The notes beneath the pieces are model-generated. The model ran no database searches. It had not been told where the DNA came from and saw nothing but the letters and a program-made list of their open reading frames with translations. The position numbers and the translations under genes were made by a program. A stretch of 64,000 bases of DNA from Eubacterium sp. (GTDB lineage Bacteria; Bacillota; Clostridia; Lachnospirales; Lachnospiraceae): contig JAFZRN010000025.1 in NCBI GenBank assembly GCA_017619835.1, forward strand, positions 119,657 through 183,656. The letters run 5' to 3'. Of the stretch, positions 9,101 to 15,452 are shown in pieces; within the stretch, counting starts at the first letter, position 1, and every line of letters starts with the position of its first letter.

Positions 9101-10142
9101 GACGGAAGAACCGACACCGACTCCTACGCCAACAGAAGAACCTACTCCTACACCAACGGTTAATCCAACGGCAACTCCGACAGAAGAACCGACACCAACT
9201 CCGACAACACAGCCGACAGAGGAACCGACACCAACTCCGACAACACAGCCGACGGAGGAGCCGACGCCTACACCGACGACTCAGCCGACAGAAGAGCCGA
9301 CACCTACGCCAACAACAAAGCCGACGGAAGAGCCGACACCTACGCCGACAACACAGCCGACAGAGGAGCCGACGCCTACGCCGACAACACAGCCAACAGA
9401 GGAACCAACACCTACACCGACAACACAGCCGACGGAAGAGCCTACTGCAACACCTACTCCAACGGCAGAGGTGACAGACGGACCTACATCGACTCCTAAT
9501 CCTACAACAGCACCGACAGAAGAACCGACACCTACAACAGCTCCGACGGATAAGCCTACGACGGTTCCTTCGAATGAGCCGACAGAAGAACCTACAACAG
9601 TTCCTTCGACCGAGCCGACAGAAGAACCTACAACTGTTCCTACAACTAAACCTACGACAGAGCCCACAACGGTTCCTTCAACAGAACCTACGACGGCACC
9701 TACGACAGAACCTGCAGCTACACCTACGGTGACGCCGACAACTGCACCGGAAGGGGCTAAGCCTGCTACAGTCGGAACAGTATTCAAGCTTAAGCAATAT
9801 AAGGCTTACTTCAAGGTTAATAATGCATCGCCTGATAATCCGTGCGTGACATACGTTAAGCCGATAAGCAAAAAGTATAAGAGTGTTAAGGTACCGAATA
9901 CTATCACGGTTGACGGAGTGACTTACAAGGTAACACAGATTGCGGCGAAGGCATTTTATAAGAATAAGAAGCTTAAGACCATCACGATCGAGACCATTTA
10001 TCTTAAGAAGGTCGGAAGCAAAGCATTTAAGGGTATTCATAAGAAGGCCAAGATCAAGGTTCCAATGTCAAAATATAAGGCATATAAGAAAAAACTTAAG
10101 AATAAAGGTCTGAAGAAGACTAATAAGATAAAGAAATATTGA
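3156..10142 (+). CDS. giant secreted repeat protein (InlB-B/Flg_new repeats, PT linker, LRR tail)
   Basis: 2328 residues. A signal peptide (basic MKRIRRTLALILSVFLVFG, cleavage near VVYADD) leads into about 22 tandem repeats of 75-100 residues (about 35-1970). Each opens with a strand such as VTFDANGG or VTFYSEEGY, contains GY...GWK and closes with a TFxAVW-like strand. This is the Listeria-Bacteroides (Flg_new/InlB B-repeat) pattern of surface adhesins. Repeats 1-9 mostly carry DANGG-type openings and later ones SEEGY-type, suggesting two rounds of expansion. A Pro/Thr/Glu linker (about 1974-2196) and a Lys-rich tail with one BspA-like leucine-rich repeat follow. There is no LPXTG motif, so wall attachment may be non-covalent through the basic tail. 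Base composition is clearly more AT-rich than the neighbours. An adhesin role is inferred. Confidence 0.85.
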   Translation: MKRIRRTLALILSVFLVFGLINIPNSGSVVYADDEVRTYDVTLHVTYPDGTVADDQVLTYEYDEYVDVTDFGYEYEGYRISGWDEDDDSTDWGRYIVDEDRLNIWRDLDLYAVWVKDPVTITYHSNYPDGSDDEIITEQYHPGKDADDYVFNGKLFSFEGYTFEAYTESPTDIYTSGWYRDGDTYALTEDVEVYAHWERSIKITFDASGGKFSDDSTSKEINTHVGYYYDDIEDPICEGKYFIGWYVPNHYDLYSSGEIESIYFEDDVTIEARYADPITVTIDAGDAVFDNGQSVLTFEIPSGTSLNDSGYSFTDPQLENKYLKGWYWENGPYGINYRNWNVSNISYTEDVTFTAVWADACTVYFDANGGVITGNSDSYSVYMPVNETMEENNIELNLYPEWKAEGRKKVFDYWKWDEDPYEGQYYLYDIQYYMTFEEDAHFTAQWLNKYNVTFDANGGYFGDPETTQIEEEYVENYPINNHSYSLPKYPDDSKAFVGWKNLSDGEIYKDVDLCWLTVEDDMTFEAVWDTVCTVTVYANGGHFDETNENGDYLTEISYKVAKGASIYSTYNYVPNCYWEGAEYEKIFSGWTMDGDDENTYGYISDQTITEDTVFRAKWLNNYVVTFDANGGYFDYGYYNSNTYTNSIKEGYHIDYCQTPSIDNGKVFYGWKIKDSDDETIYRSSELPDIDITDNITLLAVWGEDCYTITLDANGGSFYDDTTTKTFSVAPGTSLNDNNYSYNFNYNSNDDLIFVGWKLGADGVELFSDYDIYSFTVNEEVTFYAVWVENINIKFYSEDGYYCGEEDNHEYSFTASSGAKLDESYGLYNLYFDREGFYVEGYKIDGDDSETLYVTDSYNVPEGAVYIGDYAPVEDTTFIVQWKKYLNYTFTSEYGYIQGLEESTSYVAYCVENSEYGNSVYITQEINGKVFAGWKDTETGIIYQSYSNYVDGIENYLEELPVDKDYSFEAVWEDAYIVTFYSEDGYLNSSPDDRYMTFNVRDGYSIGTYPSVKSREGYILTGWKIDGDDEIYYQGYDSTDDQKLIKDYCPDSNVTLIAVWEEAYNITFHSEVYGIEGENGYNYTVQVLKGKPINTCPYFNSDDYILKGWKYGDDVYSSYYYEDDYIGYFVPDDSITIEAVLVKSFKVNVISDEGYIYGIESQSSCYYIVEEGSAFTSNPGYSVYGRQGYAVDYWTLDGSDDKYVYADDEDEAPEGFEKLSSIIVDSEKTIRPVWAAAYDITFTSEAGYMQGYTDYTEYVIQVKEGNDISSASFNSIDCYGRNGYIFEGYMTDGDDNLYVTYKNDNEDDDENEETNKCYIGDYIPVADTVFYAVWSKAVTVTYRSDKGYIYGNKYNTEVKYDFRPGSNPYNVNCGGCPGFVLEGWQVEGEDTVYVGHNDNLKQNEVYVGDVELTEDIVLNAVWAEAYNVTYVTDKSEFSYIGKTYTLQYKKNSIIDSYPTPDEIDGYVFDGYTIDGDPSGTIYKWFYDDEERYEDGYCEIDELNLDSDLVLNAVWKEACTITYHTDEGAFQIYDDNDDIVEVSDVTRSVMKGGKVRNKYVLPKAVNGFVFLGYMTEGDQNLYVTRNYDLDTNEKSIRNYRPSENVTFNAVWEEAYDVTFESEYGGIYGDDDCYSTVVQVDKNSKHISSAPYVDVEYYICDGWKIKGDPDSLIYKGFGDYDDEDIPEGYADIYSYTITGNVTFVANLKKAYKVTFYSEEGYLWGDPDDDKSTYYFAENTPITDSPDVGDRPGYVHKGWKIDGDTSGTVYVQYQRDLKEGYMLLDTIVSSEDIKLIALWEDALTVTFKTEYGVMAYYDGEYHKSYDVSCKIGEPLRYKVRTPFQLGNKIFEYYTLEGGDQNIRYVENDGDGGLDDGYIDLYDYIPSGGEVFVAHFIEGYIVRFETPRSYFNSSEDDYIENTYYPDSEISYVYEPEPLDNYDFIGWKVNGSDTIYSSDDLYGMEITENLTIVAQWKKKDGPTPTPTPTEEPTPTPTPTEEPTPTPTVNPTATPTEEPTPTPTTQPTEEPTPTPTTQPTEEPTPTPTTQPTEEPTPTPTTKPTEEPTPTPTTQPTEEPTPTPTTQPTEEPTPTPTTQPTEEPTATPTPTAEVTDGPTSTPNPTTAPTEEPTPTTAPTDKPTTVPSNEPTEEPTTVPSTEPTEEPTTVPTTKPTTEPTTVPSTEPTTAPTTEPAATPTVTPTTAPEGAKPATVGTVFKLKQYKAYFKVNNASPDNPCVTYVKPISKKYKSVKVPNTITVDGVTYKVTQIAAKAFYKNKKLKTITIETIYLKKVGSKAFKGIHKKAKIKVPMSKYKAYKKKLKNKGLKKTNKIKKY
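9081..9745 (+). repeat. Pro-Thr-rich coding tandem repeat (PTPTTQPTEEPT units)
   Basis: This is in-frame repetitive DNA inside the giant secreted protein. Units near 42-48 bp encode TEEPTPTPTTQP and later TEEPTTVPSTEP. Near-identical copies between about 9180 and 9440 would recombine easily, so linker length probably varies between strains. Large frames on other strands and phases here are artefacts of the repeat. Confidence 0.85.
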
Positions 10143-10172
10143 TAAGTCTTTAACAGACCGGATAGGTTTAAT

Positions 10173-10208
10173 TCCAAAGGCTTCCTCCTCGTGAGGAGGC
10201 CTTTTTTT
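10173..10208 (+). terminator. terminator of the giant repeat protein gene
   Basis: CCTCCTC / GAGGAGG stem around GT, extended by AAAGG/CCTTT past a small bulge, then a long T-run. In the rest of the 314-bp gap up to 10456 I see only the promoter at 10355-10383. Confidence 0.85.
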
Positions 10209-10354
10209 CTGTCGTAAGATGCAGAAAAATACCATTTGCGACAATATAATAACCATTTACTCCATATATAAACCGTTTTACAAGTCCTGTGATAAGATGA
10301 ACATGCTGATACATTACACAAAGTCAATTATTTAATCTAAAATGTAAAATATAC

Positions 10355-10383
10355 TTGACAAAATGTAATGGAGAGTATATATT
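10355..10383 (+). promoter_or_regulatory. strong promoter of the ABC-2 exporter operon
   Basis: Perfect TTGACA (10355-10360), 17 bp, TATATT (10378-10383). The flanks are AT-rich with repeated TGTAA words (at about 10341 and 10363) that could serve the XRE regulator encoded at the end of the operon; that last point is inference. Confidence 0.7.
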
Positions 10384-10456
10384 GTATCATGAGAAAGAAA
10401 AAAGGCCTTTTATTTCGTGATAACTGAAATTTAATAAGAAAGGTTAGGTAAACGAA

Positions 10457-10678
10457 ATGAAATTAATGAGAATTTTAGGAAATAAGGAAATCCCTGTATG
10501 GGCACAGCTTTTAAGAGTAGTAGCGATCATATCTTCACTTATAGCAATTGTACTTCTTTGCTTATCAATGTTTGAAATTTATGAAGTAAAGCTTTGGATA
10601 GCACTTACCTTTGTAAACATCGGTCTTTATCTTAATCTGTTTGTAAATGCAAAGTTCAGAGATAAGACTGAAAAATAA
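10457..10678 (+). CDS. small two-helix membrane protein of the exporter operon
   Basis: 73 residues with two hydrophobic helices (LLRVVAIISSLIAIVLLCLSMF and LWIALTFVNIGLYLNLFVN) joined by a short acidic/basic turn. The start has a good ribosome site (AGAAAGGTTAGG). No named family was recognised. It is the first gene after the strong promoter and is followed 52 bp later by the ABC ATPase, so it is probably an accessory subunit or small regulator of the exporter. Confidence 0.65.
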   Translation: MKLMRILGNKEIPVWAQLLRVVAIISSLIAIVLLCLSMFEIYEVKLWIALTFVNIGLYLNLFVNAKFRDKTEK

Positions 10679-10730
10679 AACTCAAATAGATACCAATAGT
10701 AAAACCAATATATAAAACGGAGGATTTATC

Positions 10731-11753
10731 ATGTCACTGGTAGTAAAGGATCTTTATAAGAAATATGGCGAAAAGGTCGTAGTTGATCATATCAGCTTCG
10801 AGATGCCGGGACCGGGAGTTTACGCTCTGCTTGGTACCAACGGTGCCGGTAAGACGACTTCTATAAGAATGATTCTCGGCATGCTTGATAAGGATGGCGG
10901 AGAGGTTACCTGGGATGGAAAGCCACTCAATTTCGACACCTGTAACATCGGCTATCTTGCCGAGGAAAGAGGACTCTATCCGAAATATACGCTTATCGAT
11001 CAGATGAGATATTTCGGTGAGCTTCGAGGGATCGACAGGAAGACGGTAGATGAGAGGATAAAGTACTGGGCTGAGAGGCTTAAAGTTGAAGAATACATTT
11101 ACCCTGAAAAGGCTGCTGAGCTTCTTGAAAAGCAGGAAATGGAAAACCGTATCAGATATGATGAGAATGGAAATGTCATCGAAGCCGATACCGCTCAGAA
11201 GCCTGCTAAAAAGAAAAAGAAGAACAAGCTTCAGAGCCCCGACCAGCTTTCAAAAGGTAATCAGCAGAAAATCCAGTTCCTTATCGCGATGCTTTCCGAT
11301 CCTGAACTCCTGGTGCTTGATGAACCATTTTCGGGACTTGACCCTGTAAATACGGACATCCTGAAAGAGGTAGTAAGAGAGCAGATTGCAGCAGGAAAAT
11401 ACATAATCATGTCCAGCCACCAGATGGAGGTTGTTGAGGAGTTCTGTACTGATATAACGATACTTAACAGATCTAAGGCTGTTGTTTCAGGAAATCTTAA
11501 TGACATTAAAAAGTCCTACGGAAGAGTAAACCTCAGCATTAAAGTTGAACAGGATATCACAAAATATATTGAGGAAGCAGGGATCACTCTTGTTTCCGAA
11601 AAGGAATATGAATATACCTTAAAGGTAACAGGCGATGAGCAGGCAAATGCCCTCCTGAAGAAGCTTATCGATGAAGGTATATCTGTAGTCAGATTCGATC
11701 TCAGTGAGCTTTCACTTCATGAGATATTTGTAAAGGAAGTCGGAGAGGAATAG
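10731..11753 (+). CDS. ABC-2 exporter ATP-binding protein (NatA-like) with an internal insertion
   Basis: Cytoplasmic ATPase that powers the two permeases encoded just downstream. Motifs in order: Walker A GTNGAGKTT (about 36-44), Q-loop region GYLAEERGLYP, signature LSKGNQQK (near 172), Walker B LLVLDEPFSGLDP and switch His in MSSHQMEVVEEF. The LSKGNQQK signature and the EERGLYP Q-loop are typical of NatA/YhaQ-type ATPases of NatAB sodium or drug exporters. The 340-aa product is longer than the usual 300 or so. Some 40 extra residues between the Q-loop helix and the signature include QEMENRIRYDENGNVIEAD and a KKKKKNK run. A C-terminal regulatory domain follows. The stop lies 2 bp before the next ATG. 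Confidence 0.9.
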   Translation: MSLVVKDLYKKYGEKVVVDHISFEMPGPGVYALLGTNGAGKTTSIRMILGMLDKDGGEVTWDGKPLNFDTCNIGYLAEERGLYPKYTLIDQMRYFGELRGIDRKTVDERIKYWAERLKVEEYIYPEKAAELLEKQEMENRIRYDENGNVIEADTAQKPAKKKKKNKLQSPDQLSKGNQQKIQFLIAMLSDPELLVLDEPFSGLDPVNTDILKEVVREQIAAGKYIIMSSHQMEVVEEFCTDITILNRSKAVVSGNLNDIKKSYGRVNLSIKVEQDITKYIEEAGITLVSEKEYEYTLKVTGDEQANALLKKLIDEGISVVRFDLSELSLHEIFVKEVGEE

Positions 11754-11755
11754 AA

Positions 11756-13138
11756 ATGAACAAGAAAGAAAATATATACAGCATGAAGGGATTCTCGAAA
11801 GTCTTCAAGTTCACGCTGCTCCAGACTTTCAAGAATTCCGGATACAGAGTTACATTTATATTGTTCGTCCTGATCATGGCCATAATGGGACCGATCCAGT
11901 ACTTTATGGCAAAGAACAGTCAGGACACTGTGGATTCAATCTATAAAGCAGATTTCAATGATACTACGGTAAAAAATGTTTACGTTGTAAATGACACGGC
12001 AGTTGATTTTGATCTTGGTTATATAGCTGATAATGCTAAGGAAGAAAGTGATGAAGATGCCCCTGTCATGGATGCGAATAACCTTAAAGCGGGAAACGTG
12101 AACTTTATACCGAGTGATAAGTCTTACCATGAACTAGTCGATGAACTTGGTGAGGATGATGCGGTTGTATATCTTCATATGACTGATGAGGGCTATGAAG
12201 CAAGTGGTATCATCGCTGATGATTCAAAGGTCGAGACAAGTGATATCGATGATGCAGCAAGCTATATTGGTTCATACTTCGAAGAGGTAAGACTCAGTGA
12301 TATCAATCTTTCAAATGAAGAGATAATGCTGATCGGTTCCGGAGTTGATACTGACGGAGTGATAAAGGAAAGTGATTATATCGCAGAACAGAGCAAGACG
12401 ATCTCAGGACAGAAATATTTTTCATACATACTTGCTTTTTCAGTGATAATCATGATGATCATATCGCTTTCGAACTCATTTATCATTGCATCAGTAACAG
12501 AAGAGAAGCAGTCAAAGCTTGTTGAGAGTCTGCTTGTAAGCGTTCGTCCGATGGCACTTCTTATGGGTAAGATATGCGGTATGATGTCATACGTTCTTTC
12601 TATCCTTATCTGTGGCTTTATCGGTTCGAAGATATCTGATCTGATCCTTGAATACGGATTTCATGCAGAGAAAGCTCTATACAGCGGAAGCGGATTTGAC
12701 CTTTCGGTATTTAAGAGTTTCGGAGCTTCGGGCCTTGTGATACTTCTTATTTCGCTTGTTGTCGGATATATGACATTTGCGGTCATCGGCGGAATCCTCG
12801 GAAGCTCATGCTCCAAGATGGAGGATACTCAGAATGCTACCGGTACGGTAATGACGATAACAATGCTCGGATATATGGGCGGAATGTTCTTCGGAATGGC
12901 AGATAATAACATACTTAACCTTGTTTCATCCCTGCTTCCCCCGTTCTCATATTTTACAGCGCCCATCCTTTATGTAACGGGCAGGATAGAGCTCTGGACA
13001 CTTCTGCTCACATTCGTGATACAGCTTGTGTTCATCTTGCTCCTTGTACTTCTTGCAGCTAAGACCTACAGAAGTCTGATACTCAGTGATTCATCTACTC
13101 CGAAACTTGCGACCATCTTTAAGACGGCCAGAATGTGA
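11756..13138 (+). CDS. ABC-2 exporter permease 1 (NatB-like)
   Basis: 460-aa integral membrane protein of the ABC-2 / NatB type. One N-terminal membrane helix (about 25-45) is followed by a large acidic extracytoplasmic domain (about 50-215, rich in Asp/Ser) and a cluster of about six helices in the C-terminal half. The conserved EEKQSKLVESLLVSVRPM segment is the cytoplasmic coupling region typical of this family. It is translationally tied to the ATPase (2-bp gap) and to permease 2, so it is probably half of a heterodimeric exporter. Substrate is unknown: sodium, antibiotics or peptides are possible from the family. Confidence 0.88.
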   Translation: MNKKENIYSMKGFSKVFKFTLLQTFKNSGYRVTFILFVLIMAIMGPIQYFMAKNSQDTVDSIYKADFNDTTVKNVYVVNDTAVDFDLGYIADNAKEESDEDAPVMDANNLKAGNVNFIPSDKSYHELVDELGEDDAVVYLHMTDEGYEASGIIADDSKVETSDIDDAASYIGSYFEEVRLSDINLSNEEIMLIGSGVDTDGVIKESDYIAEQSKTISGQKYFSYILAFSVIIMMIISLSNSFIIASVTEEKQSKLVESLLVSVRPMALLMGKICGMMSYVLSILICGFIGSKISDLILEYGFHAEKALYSGSGFDLSVFKSFGASGLVILLISLVVGYMTFAVIGGILGSSCSKMEDTQNATGTVMTITMLGYMGGMFFGMADNNILNLVSSLLPPFSYFTAPILYVTGRIELWTLLLTFVIQLVFILLLVLLAAKTYRSLILSDSSTPKLATIFKTARM

Positions 13139-13148
13139 GGTGACGGAT

Positions 13149-14510
13149 ATGTTTAAGAATTTTGATAAAGTATTTAAGTTTACATTTAAGAATCAGGTAG
13201 CTCCCAAGGGCTATCGTAACCTCACGATTATCACATGTATCTTACTTCTGGTAGCGCCGGTCGCAATATTCTTATTAGTAAACTATGTAAATAAGGAAAA
13301 AAAGGAACCGCTTAAACCCTGTAATGCAGATAAGGTTTATGTGGTAAATGACGCCGCTCCGGACGCTGACTACAGCATCCTGAATATGATGAACGTTGAC
13401 GGCTATACAGCGATCTTCTATAAAAAGACAGACTCTGTTGAAACTGCTCTTAAAGAGATTGAGGATAACGGTGAGACAAAGAGCCTTATCCTTCAGTTCC
13501 AGGTAACAGAGGATGGCATCGGTTCGAGAGTTATCCTTCCAAAGGACTCTGATATAGAAGAGGATGATGCAAAGAATCTTGATAAGTTTATAGATCAGAA
13601 CGGAAGCTTTGTTGCTATCCTTGCATCAGGTATCGATATGCAGGATATAACTGCTGTTGCAATGAAAACCGGCCATGACATTTACAAGGTAAGCGGTTAT
13701 GAATCCGGAACCAGTATCTATGAGGATGAGGCTGAGCTTAATGATCAGATGAATTCGGAGATCAAGCCGATCTTCGCGATGGTACTTACTTTCCTTACGG
13801 CGATGGTGCTTTATTTCATCATTATCTACTATGGAAATGGCATCACACAGAATATCGTGCTCGAGAAGAGCTCGCGCCTTATGGATACGATGCTGATCTC
13901 CGTAAAGCCCGAGGCTATGATATTCGGTAAAATGCTTGCTGTGCTTGCGGCTGCATTCCTTCAGTTCTTCAGCTGGATTATCTCACTTGTTATCGGTATC
14001 GTTATCGCAGTTAAGACAATGGGAGTAATGTATCCCGACAGTGATTTTAAAGCCATCACATTTATCGAAGGCTTCAAGGATATGGGGCTTTTCAGACCCG
14101 TAAATATCCTGATCGCGATCCTGGCACTTATATTCGGCATCATATTCTATGCCTCGATATCTGCAATCTGCGGAGCCATTTCCGGAACAAAAGAAGAGGC
14201 TGCCAGCAACCAGAGCATTTTCGTGATTGCGCTTCTTGTAAGCTTCTATGTTGTAATGTTCGGCGCATTTAAGACAACGGACGTTTCATATGCAATGTAT
14301 CTGATCCCCTTCACCGGATCGATGGTGCTTCCTGCAGGTATCTGCGCAGGCACGATCCCAACATATATCGGTGCCATATCACTTGCTATCATGATAGTTG
14401 CCACAGTCCTCCTGGTAATACTCGCCGGCAAACTATATACGATGATGGCGCTCTATAAAGGAAACAAGGTTAACCTTAGAAAAGCATTTAAAATGCTGAT
14501 GAATAAGTAG
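13149..14510 (+). CDS. ABC-2 exporter permease 2 (NatB-like)
   Basis: Second, diverged permease. It has an N-terminal helix (LTIITCILLLVAPVAIFLLV), an extracytoplasmic domain of about 160 residues and six C-terminal helices. The coupling segment NIVLEKSSRLMDTMLISVKP aligns with that of permease 1. I choose ATG 13149, preceded by GAGGTGA. An upstream in-frame ATG at 13086 would overlap permease 1 by 53 bp and encode an unlikely Arg-rich leader. Two different permeases with one ATPase suggest an A2BC exporter. Confidence 0.88.
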   Translation: MFKNFDKVFKFTFKNQVAPKGYRNLTIITCILLLVAPVAIFLLVNYVNKEKKEPLKPCNADKVYVVNDAAPDADYSILNMMNVDGYTAIFYKKTDSVETALKEIEDNGETKSLILQFQVTEDGIGSRVILPKDSDIEEDDAKNLDKFIDQNGSFVAILASGIDMQDITAVAMKTGHDIYKVSGYESGTSIYEDEAELNDQMNSEIKPIFAMVLTFLTAMVLYFIIIYYGNGITQNIVLEKSSRLMDTMLISVKPEAMIFGKMLAVLAAAFLQFFSWIISLVIGIVIAVKTMGVMYPDSDFKAITFIEGFKDMGLFRPVNILIAILALIFGIIFYASISAICGAISGTKEEAASNQSIFVIALLVSFYVVMFGAFKTTDVSYAMYLIPFTGSMVLPAGICAGTIPTYIGAISLAIMIVATVLLVILAGKLYTMMALYKGNKVNLRKAFKMLMNK

Positions 14511-14519
14511 GAGGTTGTT

Positions 14520-15086
14520 ATGTCAAAAGCAACTGCAATAGGCTATGCCGTAGGCTTAGCTGTAGGAATAATCATTGGTATCATATGTCTTAGATTTGCG
14601 TTTAAAAGGCTTAATACAGATAAGCAGAATACCAAATACGACGAGCGTCAGATAATAGTCCGTGGAAAGGCTTATATGCTTTCTTTCTGGAGTCTCGTTA
14701 TCATGCTTGCAATCTATTCGGTTTTCTGTACCTTTGTGGAATCATATGATCTGTTTGTTCCAATCCAGACGTCACTTATACCGGTCCTCATGATACTTGT
14801 CTCGATCGTCATAAATTGCGGCTACTGTATATTTAACGACGGATATTTCGGCGTAAACAGTGAAAGAAAGAAATGGTACAGTTCCATAACGATAATCGGT
14901 GTTGCAAATATAGTGATCGGTCTATGCAATATGCTTAATAATGGATTTATGGAGGATGGAAAGCTTGGATTTCCGTTTGTGAATTTTGCATGCGGCTTTT
15001 GTTTCGTGATAGTCGGTATCATGATATTCATAAAAGACAGGATTGATAAAAACGAAGAAGATGCAGATGAGGAGGACGACTTATGA
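14520..15086 (+). CDS. multispanning membrane protein of the exporter operon (DUF2178/DUF3796-like)
   Basis: 188 residues. The layout is an N-terminal helix (AIGYAVGLAVGIIIGIICL), a cytoplasmic KYDERQIIVRGKAYM motif, then four more helices and an acidic tail (DKNEEDADEEDDL). A YDERQ motif after the first helix is common in small membrane proteins that sit beside XRE regulators in Firmicutes (DUF2178/DUF3796-type); the family assignment is tentative. It follows permease 2 by 9 bp and overlaps the XRE gene by 4 bp (ATGA), so the two are probably translationally coupled. A role as membrane partner or sensor for the regulator is inference. Confidence 0.7.
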   Translation: MSKATAIGYAVGLAVGIIIGIICLRFAFKRLNTDKQNTKYDERQIIVRGKAYMLSFWSLVIMLAIYSVFCTFVESYDLFVPIQTSLIPVLMILVSIVINCGYCIFNDGYFGVNSERKKWYSSITIIGVANIVIGLCNMLNNGFMEDGKLGFPFVNFACGFCFVIVGIMIFIKDRIDKNEEDADEEDDL

Positions 15087-15277
15087 AGAATCTGAAACTT
15101 AAGTCGGCCCGCGCTGCAAAGGATATGTCTCAGGCCGAGCTCGCCGAGAAGGTTGGCGTATCAAGACAGACCATCAATTCCATCGAGAAAGGTGACTATA
15201 ATCCCACCATCAAGCTCTGCATAACCATATGCCAAGCATTAGATAAAACCTTAGATGAGCTCTTCTGGGAAGTGTGA
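15083..15277 (+). CDS. XRE-family transcriptional regulator, minimal HTH protein
   Basis: 64 residues that are almost entirely one helix-turn-helix domain: SARAAKDMSQAELAEKVGVS, then RQTINSIEKGDYNPTIKLC and the LDKTLDELFW tail. This short XRE type is usual downstream of membrane proteins and ABC-2 exporters in Firmicutes, where it represses its own operon. The likely target is the promoter at 10355-10383. The start overlaps the previous stop. The TGA stop (15275-15277) lies inside the left arm of a 47-bp dispersed palindrome. Confidence 0.9.
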   Translation: MKNLKLKSARAAKDMSQAELAEKVGVSRQTINSIEKGDYNPTIKLCITICQALDKTLDELFWEV

Positions 15278-15320
15278 ACTTTTTGTGTCCGGGGTCTGAC
15301 CCCGGACTTGAAAAGTTCAC
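15274..15320. repeat. dispersed 47-bp palindrome family B, copy 2
   Basis: Outer arms GTGAACTTTT / AAAAGTTCAC and inner arms GTCCGGGGTC / GACCCCGGAC surround a GGGGTCTGACCCC core (15291-15303). It has the same length as the copy at 47019-47065, which is in the opposite orientation. It covers the stop codon of the XRE gene and holds the candidate -35 of the tRNA promoter. It may terminate the exporter operon, though no T-run follows. Confidence 0.85.
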
Positions 15321-15336
15321 ATTTATATGATAAAAC
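15308..15336 (+). promoter_or_regulatory. promoter of tRNA-Gly
   Basis: TTGAAA (15308-15313, inside the family B palindrome), 17 bp, TAAAAC (15331-15336). The predicted start is close to the tRNA 5' end at 15346. Confidence 0.4.
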
Positions 15337-15345
15337 ATTTTATAT

Positions 15346-15416
15346 GCAGGCATAGTTCATTGGTAGAACACCAGCTTCCCAAGCTGGATAGGCGGGTTCG
15401 ATTCCCGTTGCCTGCT
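15346..15416 (+). tRNA. tRNA-Gly (anticodon CCC)
   Basis: A 71-nt cloverleaf: acceptor GCAGGCA / TGCCTGC, D-arm GTTCATTGGTAGAAC, anticodon stem CCAGC/GCTGG with loop TTCCCAA (anticodon CCC at 15378-15380), T-arm GCGGG TTCGATT CCCGT, discriminator T. CCA is not encoded. It decodes GGG. The sugar-sensor gene starts only 36 bp after it with no visible promoter between. Confidence 0.95.
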
Positions 15417-15452
15417 TAAATGCTTTAAAGTATCAATAAAGGGCTGAAGATT

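Noticed and set aside
9081-9745. Possible CRISPR or minisatellite array
   Set aside because: The periodic units encode an in-frame PT linker, have no unique spacers, and no cas genes are near.
9281-9787. Minus-strand VGVGVGSSVG-type protein and a plus-strand Arg/His-rich frame in the same place
   Set aside because: Both are other-frame readings of the Pro-Thr coding repeat of the surface protein. The same applies to the SSVGSSVG frame at 62957-63295.
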